Counted from the stretch's first letter, positions 51,008 through 60,092 are shown. The stretch: 64,000 nucleotides of DNA from an uncultured Clostridia bacterium (GCA_934632155.1 CAKTXZ010000004.1:1-64000), one strand, 5' to 3'. Notes: generated from the sequence alone by a model not told the origin. Program-made: numbers and translations.

Positions 51008-53569
51008 TTACTTCCACAGATATTTCTGGGCAAATTCAAGGAACAAGCGGCCGGCCGTGGTCATATCATGCGCGCCGATAGTCTGCGTGGCCACCGCGGA
51101 AACATTGCCCTGAGTAAAGGCGTCGCGGATCTGCTCCAGTCTTGACATGTCGCTTTCGAAGGTGCCGTTGCCCAAGAAAACGAACGGCGCTTTGCCGGTC
51201 ACGCTTGCCGTAAGCGTTTCAATCTCAACGCGCGGCGTGCCGGAGAAGAAGCCAAAGTAACCGAACTGATCGCTATAGCTCTGGAATACAGCGCCGCCGG
51301 TCATACCGCCCATGGAAAAGCCGCAATAGGCGCGGTCAGCCGGCTCGGTAGAAACCTTGTAATGCGCTTCCATATAAGGAATGATGGCGTCCACCAGATT
51401 CGTAGCCGCGTTCTTCATATCATAGGCCGCCAGACCGCCTTCCTTGGTGGCAGGCGAGAAATGGTTGCCCATGGTGACCAGAATCGTGGCTTCGATTTCG
51501 CCGTTGGCAATCAGGTGATCCATGATGTTGGGCGCATTGCCGGGGATCATCCAGTCCGTCTCGTCGCCGAAAATACCATGCGCCAGATAGACCGTCTTAT
51601 AGGTCTGCGTTCCCCAAGCGCTGTAGCCGGCAGGCAGGTAGACGCCCAGATAGCCCTCCTCGCCCAGTACGTTCGTGTACTTCACATACTGTACAGTGCC
51701 GCGGGAGGAAATGGCAGACAGGGGCGTTTCGTACGCCGCGCGCTTGGCCAGCGTTTCGTCGTTCTGCTTTTCGGCATAGGGAACGTACACGGTGTCCAGC
51801 ACGTCATTGTTGAGCACGCGGAAGGAAGCGTCGCCGGCAGGGCGGGGATTTGTAGAATTCGGATCCCAGATGCGCTTGTTTTCCCAGCCCCGGCCGGCGT
51901 CGTCCACGCGATACCAAAAGCTCAGGCCGCCCGCGTGCATGGGAATTGTAACCGTCCAATAGCCGTCCTCATCCTTGGTCATGTCGCGAAGGAATTCCAC
52001 GCCGCCCGTATGGTAACGGCCGGTCTTCCATTCCTCCGGCTCATAGCGGTTTTTGTCGGCGTCGCCGGTTTCCAGCAGGGTCAGATCGCCGGCCAGCCGC
52101 ACGGCGTCCGCCGTTTCATTCTTGTAAACGAAGGTAACGGAATAACCGGTGGGGGATTCGGCGTCCTCCTTCACAACCGGGCCTTCCTGCCTTTTCTCTG
52201 CCTTCCTCTGCGCGAAGAGCCACTGGGTGGTCGCGGGATCCTGCAGGGCAGGAACCAAAGCCGCGTGGCGGTCAATGCGCGGGCCGGGCAGGTCGGGGTT
52301 CAGGCTCGCCATGCGGCCGGAGGGCGTATGCTCGCCGGGCCCCTGCGCCTCAAAGGCGCTGTCCGGGTATACGGTAATCTTCACCAGCTCCGCGATGCGC
52401 TCATCGCTCAGCCCGCGAAGCCTGTACGCGTCCACAATGCGCTGATAGGAAGCAATCGCATTTTCGCTGCCGAGCAAATGATCGTACTGACCCTGGAACA
52501 TCCACACAGGCAGCTCGGCACGAGCGATAGCGTCGGCCTGCGCCTGATTGTTGGGCATAAAGGAAGTCTGTATAATGGCCGCAAACAGATCGGAACGATA
52601 CTGCGCCAGCCACCATTCAACCGCAGAGCCCATGGACAGGCTGTAGGCGTATACACGGTCGGTATCCACCGCAAATTCCTGCGAGAACCTCTCGATCAGC
52701 TCAGCCGCCTGCTCGGCCTGCACGGCGGTGGACTGACCCGTGCGGGTGCTTTGGGGGGCCAGGAAAATGACGTCTTCAGGGCAGGGAACATCCTGTTCAT
52801 TGAACCAGAACGTAACCGTGCCGTCGCAGATCAGTTCGCCGCGAAGATTGTCCGCCTCGGGGAAATAGCCCTGACCGTTGCCGTTGAAGAAAACAACCAA
52901 CGGATACTTCTTGGTTTCGTCATAATTCTCCGGCAGGCGATAGTCATAATTCAGGGCAACGCCAACTGCGGGGTTCTCGAACACGCCATGCATGTATTTG
53001 TCAATGCTGCGGTTCACGACCGCCTGACCGGTCAGCTTCAGCGCCTTCTCATTCGCAGCGGCAAGAAGCCTTCCGGACACGGAGAACACATCCCTGCAAA
53101 GGGTAATCTCCGTGGGCTGGTTGGGATTAAAGGTCATGCCGCCATTCACCGAAATCTTCGTGCCGCCGTTGAAGCTCGGCTCCACCATCACCACCAGATA
53201 CTTGCCGGCGGCGGCAGGGCGCTTTTCATCCAGCAGCAGGGAAGGATCGGCCACGGTGAAAACGTCTGTAACGGTCTGATCCCGCATAAAGCCGGGATCG
53301 AGCGCGTCGCCCGTATCAAAGTAGGGGTTAAACGAGGTGTCGCGCACCTTGAAATCCTTCGTCGTCAGCTCGGAAACGTCCACATCCTCATCGAATTCCA
53401 GTACTACGCCAATAACGCGCTGCCCCCACCATCCCATATCGGTAATGGCGCGAACGCTCTTCACACCTGGGGAATCCTCCGCCACAGCGTTGAAAGCCCC
53501 CATGCCCATCATGAAACATAAAACCAAAAACAACGAGATTCCCCTTTTTAAGCTTTTGCCAGCCGACAT
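51008..53569 (-). CDS. Secreted two-domain esterase (PHB-depolymerase-like plus feruloyl-esterase-like)
   Basis: 853 residues. Signal peptide about 1-30 (ISLFLVLCFMMGMGAFNAVA). An N-terminal Ig-like region (to about 170) is followed by a first alpha/beta hydrolase (about 195-460) with nucleophile Ser312 in YSLSMGSAVEWW and a FFNGNGQGY oxyanion-type loop. A CBM48/E-set-like domain (about 480-590, VRLAGDLTLLETG, WYRVDDAGRGWENKR) leads to a second hydrolase of the EsterD/XynZ feruloyl esterase type (about 610-853) with Ser752 in CGFSMGGMTGG and final His in GAHDMTTAG. It may remove acyl groups from plant polysaccharides. It has a strong promoter 320 bases upstream and so a long leader. Confidence 0.82.
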   Translation of the reverse strand: MSAGKSLKRGISLFLVLCFMMGMGAFNAVAEDSPGVKSVRAITDMGWWGQRVIGVVLEFDEDVDVSELTTKDFKVRDTSFNPYFDTGDALDPGFMRDQTVTDVFTVADPSLLLDEKRPAAAGKYLVVMVEPSFNGGTKISVNGGMTFNPNQPTEITLCRDVFSVSGRLLAAANEKALKLTGQAVVNRSIDKYMHGVFENPAVGVALNYDYRLPENYDETKKYPLVVFFNGNGQGYFPEADNLRGELICDGTVTFWFNEQDVPCPEDVIFLAPQSTRTGQSTAVQAEQAAELIERFSQEFAVDTDRVYAYSLSMGSAVEWWLAQYRSDLFAAIIQTSFMPNNQAQADAIARAELPVWMFQGQYDHLLGSENAIASYQRIVDAYRLRGLSDERIAELVKITVYPDSAFEAQGPGEHTPSGRMASLNPDLPGPRIDRHAALVPALQDPATTQWLFAQRKAEKRQEGPVVKEDAESPTGYSVTFVYKNETADAVRLAGDLTLLETGDADKNRYEPEEWKTGRYHTGGVEFLRDMTKDEDGYWTVTIPMHAGGLSFWYRVDDAGRGWENKRIWDPNSTNPRPAGDASFRVLNNDVLDTVYVPYAEKQNDETLAKRAAYETPLSAISSRGTVQYVKYTNVLGEEGYLGVYLPAGYSAWGTQTYKTVYLAHGIFGDETDWMIPGNAPNIMDHLIANGEIEATILVTMGNHFSPATKEGGLAAYDMKNAATNLVDAIIPYMEAHYKVSTEPADRAYCGFSMGGMTGGAVFQSYSDQFGYFGFFSGTPRVEIETLTASVTGKAPFVFLGNGTFESDMSRLEQIRDAFTQGNVSAVATQTIGAHDMTTAGRLFLEFAQKYLWK

Positions 53570-53890
53570 GTTGATTTACCCTCCTCATGATGCTGTTGAT
53601 GACGTACCTTATGTGCATTGGTCTCTTTGGAGATAATGCCATTCCCTGCCATAACGCGTTCTCTGTTCGTGCCTTTCCGCGTCGGCCATGCCTCTTCGCA
53701 GCTTATCGTCGAAGCAAGCGTCCCTGCGTATCCCGGCGCATTTTTCCTGAGAATAGCACAGAAAGCCTTCCTGAAGCGATTGGCGCCGGTTAAGGAGCAC
53801 CCTCTCCCCCCTTCCCCTCTTATTCCCGATGCGTATCCGCCTGTGTATACGCATGGCATATACGTTCGCCGCGCATCCTCGCTCATGGCG
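53570..53890 (-). other. Long 5' leader of the esterase gene
   Basis: About 320 transcribed but probably untranslated bases on the minus strand. Near the 5' end ATGCGTAT and ATACGCAT form a perfect eight-base stem (about 53829-53854). I recognise no riboswitch consensus. An open frame through it has no ribosome binding site or family resemblance. Confidence 0.4.
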
Positions 53891-53897
53891 CTATGGT

Positions 53898-53926
53898 TAT
53901 AGTAGCAGATGTTTCCCGATATGTCA
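53898..53926 (-). promoter_or_regulatory. Strong promoter of the esterase gene
   Basis: On the minus strand TTGACA (53926-53921), 17 bases, TACTAT (53903-53898) with an extended TGC before the -10. Confidence 0.75.
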
Positions 53927-54156
53927 AGCGTTTATTATATGATTTTCATTTCTTTTTCCGCATCATTTTCAGTCTATTTTCAATTGCTGATTAAACGGAA
54001 AATTTTTTACCTATTTATATAAATAATTTGGTTCGTATTTTGCCGGGCAGCGCATCTTCATCCCGCAGCGACCCTCAAAATCCCCGCAGCAGGCGTCGTC
54101 CGAATCGATTTTAGACGATATGGTCAAAAATATTATAAAATTTCCATATCAAATGG
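53927..54156. other. A+T-rich divergent intergenic stretch
   Basis: No gene. It is A+T-rich (53930-54040 and 54115-54155) and separates the esterase promoter from the ABC-kinase-GH13 operon promoter; upstream promoter elements or regulator sites are likely but none is clear. Confidence 0.5.
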
Positions 54157-54185
54157 TTGACACATAGGACGGGATACTGTATAAT
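54157..54185 (+). promoter_or_regulatory. Consensus promoter of the ABC-kinase-GH13 operon
   Basis: TTGACA (54157-54162), exactly 17 bases, TATAAT (54180-54185): both hexamers are full consensus. Such a promoter needs strong repression, which fits the inverted repeat just after the start point. Confidence 0.88.
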
Positions 54186-54195
54186 CAAATTGCAA

Positions 54196-54214
54196 TGATC
54201 GTCAGGAACGATCA
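54196..54214. promoter_or_regulatory. Inverted-repeat operator after the promoter
   Basis: TGATCGT, five bases, ACGATCA; it covers +4 to +22 of the transcript. Likely repressor site, perhaps for the LacI protein encoded at 49837. Confidence 0.55.
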
Positions 54215-54237
54215 AATATGTAAGGAGGAATTCCCGC

Positions 54238-55479
54238 ATGAAGAAACTGATTGCCATCGTCCTCGTACTGTCTCTCACCCTGTGCCTGCCCGCCTTCGCA
54301 ATGGCGGATATCACCCTCGTCCAGAACAAGCCGGAAATCGACGCCGCCCTGCAGGCGTACGCCAAGGCTTATTCGGAAAAAACGGGCGTAAACGTAAAGA
54401 TCATCACCGGCGGCGGCAGCACGGACTACAACACGGTGCTGAAAAACGAATTCAATTCCGGCGCTCATCCGGACATCTTCGCGATTGAAGGCCCCACCGT
54501 GTACGGCCTGTACAAGGAATATGCCGCTCCCATGAACGGCGCGGCGTGGACGCAGTACACCTCCGCCGCGTATATGGACGGCGAGAATGTCGTCGGCTTC
54601 CCCGTGGCGGTCGAAGGCTACGGCATGGCCTATAACGCGGAGCTTCTGGAAAAGGCCGGGATCGATCCGAAGGGCCTGACCAACGTGGACGCCTACCGCG
54701 CCGCCTTCGAAAAACTGGACGGAATGAAGGAAGAACTGGGACTGGACGCGGTCGTTTCCATGGTTGCCGGCGTTTCTGCTGGCATGACATGGGTAACCGG
54801 TCTGCACAATTTCAACATCTACCTGACCGTCGGCATTGAGCGCAACGATACTACCTATATCGACATGGTGCTGGAGGGCAAGGTTGACGCCGAGCGCTTC
54901 CACGCTTACTGCGAATATGTGGATCTGATCTTCAAGTACAGCGACACGGACATGCTGCTCACCGGGACGCAGGATATGCAGCTGGCCGCCTTCGCCAATC
55001 AGAAGACCGCTTTCTATCATCAGGGCAACTGGATGGATCCCAGCATCGTAGCGCTGAACGTTCCCTTCCACATGGCCTTCGCGCCGCACGCCTTCATGCA
55101 TGAAGACACCGACGGCCTGCTGGTCAATCCGCCTTCCTGGTATGTTGTAAACGGCAAGGACGGCAACGCGGAAGAAGCCATCGCTTTCCTGAATTCTCTG
55201 GCCACCACGCCCGAAGGACATGACTACATGGTCAATCAGGCAAACATGGTGCCCGCCTTCACGAATGTGGAAATCAAGCCCACCACGCCGCTGTCTCAGT
55301 CCGTCATGGATTGGAACATTGCCGGCAAGACGTATGACTGGCAGCAGTACAAGCTCCCCGATGGCTTTGGCATGAACACGCTGGGGCCGATCTATGAGCT
55401 GCTGGCCTCAGGCGCTATTGATGAAGCGACCTTCGAGCAGATGATGATCGAAGCCATCGCCACCATTCCCACGCTTTAA
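54238..55479 (+). CDS. Sugar ABC solute-binding protein (family 1, MalE-like)
   Basis: 413 residues. Signal peptide about 1-22 (IAIVLVLSLTLCLPAFAMAD) with an A-x-A cleavage site; the Cys at 16 is not in a lipobox. Family-1 binding fold features: KIITGGGSTDYNTVLKNEF, PDIFAIEGPTVYGLYKEYA, TAFYHQGNWMDPSI. AAGGAGGA precedes ATG. First gene of an operon with two permeases, a kinase-like protein and a GH13 phosphorylase-like enzyme, so the ligand is probably a short alpha-glucoside such as sucrose or a glucosyl-polyol. Confidence 0.88.
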   Translation: MKKLIAIVLVLSLTLCLPAFAMADITLVQNKPEIDAALQAYAKAYSEKTGVNVKIITGGGSTDYNTVLKNEFNSGAHPDIFAIEGPTVYGLYKEYAAPMNGAAWTQYTSAAYMDGENVVGFPVAVEGYGMAYNAELLEKAGIDPKGLTNVDAYRAAFEKLDGMKEELGLDAVVSMVAGVSAGMTWVTGLHNFNIYLTVGIERNDTTYIDMVLEGKVDAERFHAYCEYVDLIFKYSDTDMLLTGTQDMQLAAFANQKTAFYHQGNWMDPSIVALNVPFHMAFAPHAFMHEDTDGLLVNPPSWYVVNGKDGNAEEAIAFLNSLATTPEGHDYMVNQANMVPAFTNVEIKPTTPLSQSVMDWNIAGKTYDWQQYKLPDGFGMNTLGPIYELLASGAIDEATFEQMMIEAIATIPTL

Positions 55480-55495
55480 TCCTTTTCGCCCTGCG

Positions 55496-55531
55496 AGGGT
55501 CGCGCCAAGGCGGCTGTGGCGCGACCCTTTT
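55496..55531 (+). terminator. Intra-operon terminator/attenuator after the binding-protein gene
   Basis: AGGGTCGCGCC (55496-55506) pairs with GGCGCGACCCT (55518-55528), followed by TTT. It lies between the binding protein and permease genes and would leave fewer permease transcripts than binding-protein transcripts. Confidence 0.8.
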
Positions 55532-55597
55532 AGGCGTATCGCCGCGGGAGGAAGCCTTCATACGCCAATAGCCTGATTCAAAAAGGAGGAAACTCAA

Positions 55598-56518
55598 TTG
55601 GCAGGAAAGAAACGCGCAGGCGCATCCCGGCAGGATCGACGGATTACAAACATTCTCTTTATGCTTCCGGCCGTATTTGCGTTTGCGATGGTCATCGGGA
55701 TCCCGTTTTTGCTGGGCGTTGCATACTCCTTCACGGATTGGGACGGCGTACACGGCAATGTAAACCATGTCGGTCTCAAGAACTACCTGAGCATTTTCCG
55801 GGATCCGAGCTTTATCCACGCCTTCACCGTTACAATTAAGTTCACGCTGCTCAATGTGGTTTCTGTCAATGCCGTCGCCTTTCTGCTGGCGCTGCTGGTA
55901 ACAAGCCGCGTGAAGGCCCGCAATCTTTATCGCGCCGGCTTCTTTGTGCCAAACCTGATCGGCGGCATTGTGCTGGGCGCCATTTGGCAGTTTATTTTCA
56001 ACAACATCCTGCCGCAGGTCGGCAAGGATCTTGGCGTCGCATGGCTTTCCCGTTCCCTGATTATTAATGCGGATACGGTGGTGCTCACGCTGGTGATTGT
56101 CAACACGTGGCAGTACGCCGGATACATCATGATGATTTTCGTCGCCGCCATTCAGAGCATTCCGGAATCGGTACTGGAAGCCGCGCGCGTGGACGGCGCG
56201 TCCTATCCCTGCTGCGTAAGGAAGATCATGATCCCGCTGATGGCAAACGCCTTCACCATTTCCCTGTTCCTGACGATGACCACGTCCTTCAAGATGTATG
56301 ACGTCAATCTTGCGCTGACCAACGGCGGCCCGTCCGGCCTGTTCATGAAAAAGGCAATCGGCATGTCGGAGCTTCTGGCAATGAATATCTACAACACGGC
56401 CTATAAGTTTTCCCGCATGGCCGAGGGGCAGGCCAAGGCCGTCATCTTCTTTATTGTGCTGATGATCGTCTCCGTTTTTCAGGTAACCTACAGCAAACGC
56501 AAGGAGGTTGAAATGTAA
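55598..56518 (+). CDS. Sugar ABC transporter permease, MalF/UgpA-like
   Basis: 306 residues with about six TM helices and EAA loop VLEAARVDGASYPCCVRKIMIP. Start is TTG 55598, eight bases after AAGGAGG; no ATG fits. It overlaps the next permease by one base (TAATG). Confidence 0.92.
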   Translation: MAGKKRAGASRQDRRITNILFMLPAVFAFAMVIGIPFLLGVAYSFTDWDGVHGNVNHVGLKNYLSIFRDPSFIHAFTVTIKFTLLNVVSVNAVAFLLALLVTSRVKARNLYRAGFFVPNLIGGIVLGAIWQFIFNNILPQVGKDLGVAWLSRSLIINADTVVLTLVIVNTWQYAGYIMMIFVAAIQSIPESVLEAARVDGASYPCCVRKIMIPLMANAFTISLFLTMTTSFKMYDVNLALTNGGPSGLFMKKAIGMSELLAMNIYNTAYKFSRMAEGQAKAVIFFIVLMIVSVFQVTYSKRKEVEM

Positions 56519-57402
56519 TGGCCACGGCCGAAAAGCATCAGAAAAGCCTCGGCAGCACGGCGAAGGCGATAGGGCTGGAGCTGCTCGCCATTCTTCTGTT
56601 TACCTTGTTCATGCTGCCCTTTGCGTTTGTGCTGATCAATTCCATGCGTACAAACGGCGAGATCATCAACCGCGCCGTTGGCTGGCCGCAGGACGCGGCA
56701 AATCTGTTTGCCAACATCGTCCTGGTGTGGAATAACCCAACCTTTTCTTTCCTCGCCGCCTTTCGAGATTCCGTCATCATTACCGCGCTTTCACTGCTGA
56801 TTATCTGCCTCGTGTCGTCCATGGCGGCATGGATACTGGTGCGCAACAAAACCGGATGGTCAAGCGCCTTCTTCCTGATGTTCATCACGGCCATGGTCAT
56901 CCCGTTTCAGGTCGTCATGTTCCCACTGGTTTCCTGGTTCCGTACAATCGGTGAGGCAACGCATATTCCCCTTCTGCGCACCTATGGCGGCATTGTTTTT
57001 GCCTACCTCGGGTTCGGCGAATCCATGTCCGTGTTTATCTTCCACGGGTTCATCAAAAACATTCCCCTGGAATTGGAGGAAGCGGCGGAGATTGACGGCT
57101 GCAGCCGCGCGGAAATCTTCTTCCGCATCGTCTTCCCGCTGCTCCAACCTGTAGTGGTAACCGTGCTGGTGCTCAACGGCCTTTGGATTTGGAACGATTA
57201 TCTACTGCCGCTGCTGATATTGGGCGCAAACGGAAGTGTGCGCACCATTCCGTTGGCGGTGCAGGGCTTCATCGGTTCCTATGTTAAGCAATGGCATCTG
57301 ATTATGGTATCCACGCTGCTGGCCATGCTTCCCATCATCATTCTCTACATTTTTGCGCAAAAATACATTGTGAAGGGCATGGTGGACGGCGCCGGGAAAT
57401 AG
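56518..57402 (+). CDS. Sugar ABC transporter permease, MalG/UgpE-like
   Basis: 294 residues with about six TM helices, EAA loop ELEEAAEIDGCSRAEIFFRIVFP and ending AQKYIVKGMVDGAGK, typical of the MalG group. Translation is coupled to the preceding permease. Confidence 0.93.
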   Translation: MATAEKHQKSLGSTAKAIGLELLAILLFTLFMLPFAFVLINSMRTNGEIINRAVGWPQDAANLFANIVLVWNNPTFSFLAAFRDSVIITALSLLIICLVSSMAAWILVRNKTGWSSAFFLMFITAMVIPFQVVMFPLVSWFRTIGEATHIPLLRTYGGIVFAYLGFGESMSVFIFHGFIKNIPLELEEAAEIDGCSRAEIFFRIVFPLLQPVVVTVLVLNGLWIWNDYLLPLLILGANGSVRTIPLAVQGFIGSYVKQWHLIMVSTLLAMLPIIILYIFAQKYIVKGMVDGAGK

Positions 57403-57448
57403 GCGAGGCTTCTTAACGACAGCAAATAATACGAAAGGACACATCCAT

Positions 57449-58396
57449 ATGCATGCATTTGATTGCCTGACCCTGCCATGGATCGCGCCCGAACTGCCGG
57501 ATAGCATTGCGCACGGCGATATGCCGGGGGACAAAATCCAGATCGCGCCCGATCATATTGAAAAGGCGCAAAAAGCGTTCCAGGCCTTGCGCCCTATGAT
57601 TGCCGCAACGCTGGAAGCAAGCGGCCGCTGCGTCGTCGCCGTCTGCGGCGGCTCGGGCGTCGGAAAAAGCGAAATCGCCTCGATTCTTGCCTATTACCTG
57701 CAGGAGACGGGCATTGGCGCCTATATTCTATCCGGCGATAATTATCCGCGGAGGATTCCTTATGATAACGACCGCGAGCGCCAACGGGTTTTCCGTATGG
57801 GCGGCCTTCGCGGCTTGCTGGCCGGTAATCTGTACAATGCGGAGAATCAGAAGCGGCTCAGCGCTCTATGGGCAGCCGAAAGGGACGCCGATCCCTCGGC
57901 CTGCCGGCAGCTTCCTTTCCTGTCCGTTTATCAGCGCGCCGGGCGGTGCCGCTTGGGCGAATATTTGGGCTCGCGGGAGGAGATTGATTTTGACGAGGTT
58001 TCCCGGATCCTCGCCCAATTCAAGCAAGGCGCTCAGGCCCTTTTCCTAAAGCGAATGGGGCGTTCGGTTGAAGAGGTCTGGTATGATTCCGTTGATTTTT
58101 CCGGCACAAGCGTCCTGATCTTAGAATGGACGCACAGCAACAGCGACCATTTGCAGGGGGTGGATTTGCCCATTCTGCTCAACAGCACGCCTTCCGAAAC
58201 CATGGCGCATCGCCGTTCGCGAAATCGGGATCAGAAAACCGACAGCCCCTTTACAACAATGGTATTGGAGCTGGAGCAAAAGCAGCTTGAGGCGCAGGCC
58301 GAAAAGGCAAAACTGATTTTATCCAAATCAGGCGAAATTCTGCCATACGCCGCCTATCGAGCGCTGATGGCGCAGGAGGAAAGCAAGCATGAATAG
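57449..58396 (+). CDS. P-loop kinase-like protein of unknown substrate
   Basis: 315 residues. Walker A CGGSGVGKS at 66-74 after a hydrophobic strand (CVVAV), then YILSGDNYPRRIPYDNDRERQ, like the acceptor-side loop of uridine-kinase/phosphoribulokinase-type enzymes. The C-terminal part (LEWTHSNSDHLQGVDLPILLNSTP, RRSRNRDQ) also resembles that group. It shares eight bases with the following GH13 gene and belongs to its operon, so it likely phosphorylates a product of the phosphorylase (fructose, glycerate or a polyol). The N-terminal 55 residues are unassigned. Confidence 0.7.
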   Translation: MHAFDCLTLPWIAPELPDSIAHGDMPGDKIQIAPDHIEKAQKAFQALRPMIAATLEASGRCVVAVCGGSGVGKSEIASILAYYLQETGIGAYILSGDNYPRRIPYDNDRERQRVFRMGGLRGLLAGNLYNAENQKRLSALWAAERDADPSACRQLPFLSVYQRAGRCRLGEYLGSREEIDFDEVSRILAQFKQGAQALFLKRMGRSVEEVWYDSVDFSGTSVLILEWTHSNSDHLQGVDLPILLNSTPSETMAHRRSRNRDQKTDSPFTTMVLELEQKQLEAQAEKAKLILSKSGEILPYAAYRALMAQEESKHE

Positions 58397-60071
58397 CGGA
58401 GCAATTTTCAACGCTTATCCCGATAGTCTGGGCGGGCGTCTTGCCTGCATAACCGAGCTTTTGTCTTCCCCTGCGCTTGAGGGCGCCTTTGGCTGTTTCT
58501 ATATTCTTCCCAGCCTTTTCAACTACGACCTGGATCGCGGCTTCTCCATTATCAGCTATGATATAAACCAAGAGTTCGCGGATGAATCCCAGCTGCGCAC
58601 GCTGAAAGAAAATGGAATCTCCCTCAAGCTGGATCTGGTGCTGAACCACCTTTCGGTTTTGTCGCCGCAGTTTCAGAGCATTCTGAAGGAAGGAGCGCAA
58701 TCCCCCTACGCGGACTTCTTCATCAACTGGAATGAATTCTGGGCGCATCATGGAAAAATGACGCCCGATGGCTATATCCAGCCGGATCAGGCGCTGCTTG
58801 CAGACATGTTTTTCCGTAAGCCGGGCTTGCCGCTGTTGATGGTACGAATGCCCGACGGGAAAAACGTCCCGTATTGGAACACCTTCTATCAGGATGTTCG
58901 CTATCCGCGGCTGGATGCGCAGGACGTGATGACCTGCGCCAATGTCCAGTATGTGCGGGCGCAGCGCCTTGCTGAAAGAATTAACTGTGCCTTAGACGAA
59001 GGAAAAACGCCCGGGCAGATTGACTGGCCAGACGATACGGATGTGAAGGAGCGGCTGTGCGATTACTTGGAATCCCACCGTAAATATCTCGGCCAGATGG
59101 ACGTCAACCTCTCCAGCGAAAAAGCATGGGATTTTTACCGGGAAACGCTTCGCCGACTGGCCGGCTACGGCGCTTCCATCATTCGTTTGGATGCGTTCGC
59201 GTACGCGGCGAAAGCGCCGGGAAAGCGAAACTTCTTCAACGAGCCGGAGACATGGGAGGCCTTAGAGCGTCTTCGTCAGATTGCTCAGGAATACAATCTG
59301 ATCTTACTGCCCGAAATTCACGCAACCTATACGGAAGGGTTATACCTGAAATTAGCGCAAAAGGGCTACGCTGTCTACGATTTTTTCCTTCCCGGCCTGC
59401 TGATAGACGCTATCGAAAACCAAACAAGCCAGTTTTTGTCGCAATGGGCGCACGAGCTGCTGGAAAAGCGGATTCAAACCGTTAATATGCTTGGCTGCCA
59501 TGACGGCGTCCCCATGCTGGATCTGCGCGGATTGCTGCCCATGGAGCGGATTCAAAGCCTCATTGACTTAATGGTCAGCCGCGGCGGAATGGTGAAGGAT
59601 CTGCATGGCCAGAAGAATATCTATTATCAGGTGAATACCACCTATTACAGCGCCCTGGGGGCGGAGGATCGGAAGCTGTTGCTGGCGCGCGCGGTTCAAT
59701 TGTTTATGCCGGGAAAGCCGCAGGTATGGTATTTGGATTTGCTGGCGGGGCAAAATGACCATGACGCCGTTCTGCGCGGCGGCGCGGCGGGACATAAGGA
59801 AATCAACCGTACCAATCTGACCCGCGAGCAGGCCGAGCTGGCGCTTCAAAGACCCGTGGTTCAAAAGCAATTGGCGCTTTTGCGCATGCGAAACGCCTGC
59901 CCGGCCTTTTCCGAAACCGCACAGTGTCGGATTGATAGCCCCAGCGACGCCGAGCTGTGCCTGTCCTGGTCTGACGGCTCTTTCTGCGCCGAATTGCATG
60001 TTGATTTTGCAAAATGCACCTTCACGGCGGACGCTGACCTTCCGCAAGGACATTTTCACATGGAAGCATAA
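58389..60071 (+). CDS. GH13 subfamily-18-like sucrose/glucosyl phosphorylase
   Basis: 560 residues, cytosolic. The start matches sucrose-phosphorylase-type enzymes (AIFNAYPDSLGG...GCFYILPSLFNYDLDRGFSIISYDINQEF). Catalytic residues: nucleophile Asp268 in IIRLDAFAY, acid/base Glu309 in LLPEIHATY and Asp372 in LGCHDGVPMLD. Members phosphorolyse sucrose, sucrose-6'-phosphate, glucosylglycerate or similar, giving glucose-1-phosphate. Longer than the about 490 residues of classical sucrose phosphorylase. Which acceptor is used cannot be read directly; the kinase beside it should act on the same pathway. Confidence 0.85.
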   Translation: MNSGAIFNAYPDSLGGRLACITELLSSPALEGAFGCFYILPSLFNYDLDRGFSIISYDINQEFADESQLRTLKENGISLKLDLVLNHLSVLSPQFQSILKEGAQSPYADFFINWNEFWAHHGKMTPDGYIQPDQALLADMFFRKPGLPLLMVRMPDGKNVPYWNTFYQDVRYPRLDAQDVMTCANVQYVRAQRLAERINCALDEGKTPGQIDWPDDTDVKERLCDYLESHRKYLGQMDVNLSSEKAWDFYRETLRRLAGYGASIIRLDAFAYAAKAPGKRNFFNEPETWEALERLRQIAQEYNLILLPEIHATYTEGLYLKLAQKGYAVYDFFLPGLLIDAIENQTSQFLSQWAHELLEKRIQTVNMLGCHDGVPMLDLRGLLPMERIQSLIDLMVSRGGMVKDLHGQKNIYYQVNTTYYSALGAEDRKLLLARAVQLFMPGKPQVWYLDLLAGQNDHDAVLRGGAAGHKEINRTNLTREQAELALQRPVVQKQLALLRMRNACPAFSETAQCRIDSPSDAELCLSWSDGSFCAELHVDFAKCTFTADADLPQGHFHMEA

Positions 60072-60092
60072 CGTGAATAAACAAATCGGCGG

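Noticed and set aside
53548..53886. A 112-codon gene in the esterase leader
   Set aside because: No suitable ribosome binding site, no recognisable protein features, and it overlaps the esterase ribosome binding site.
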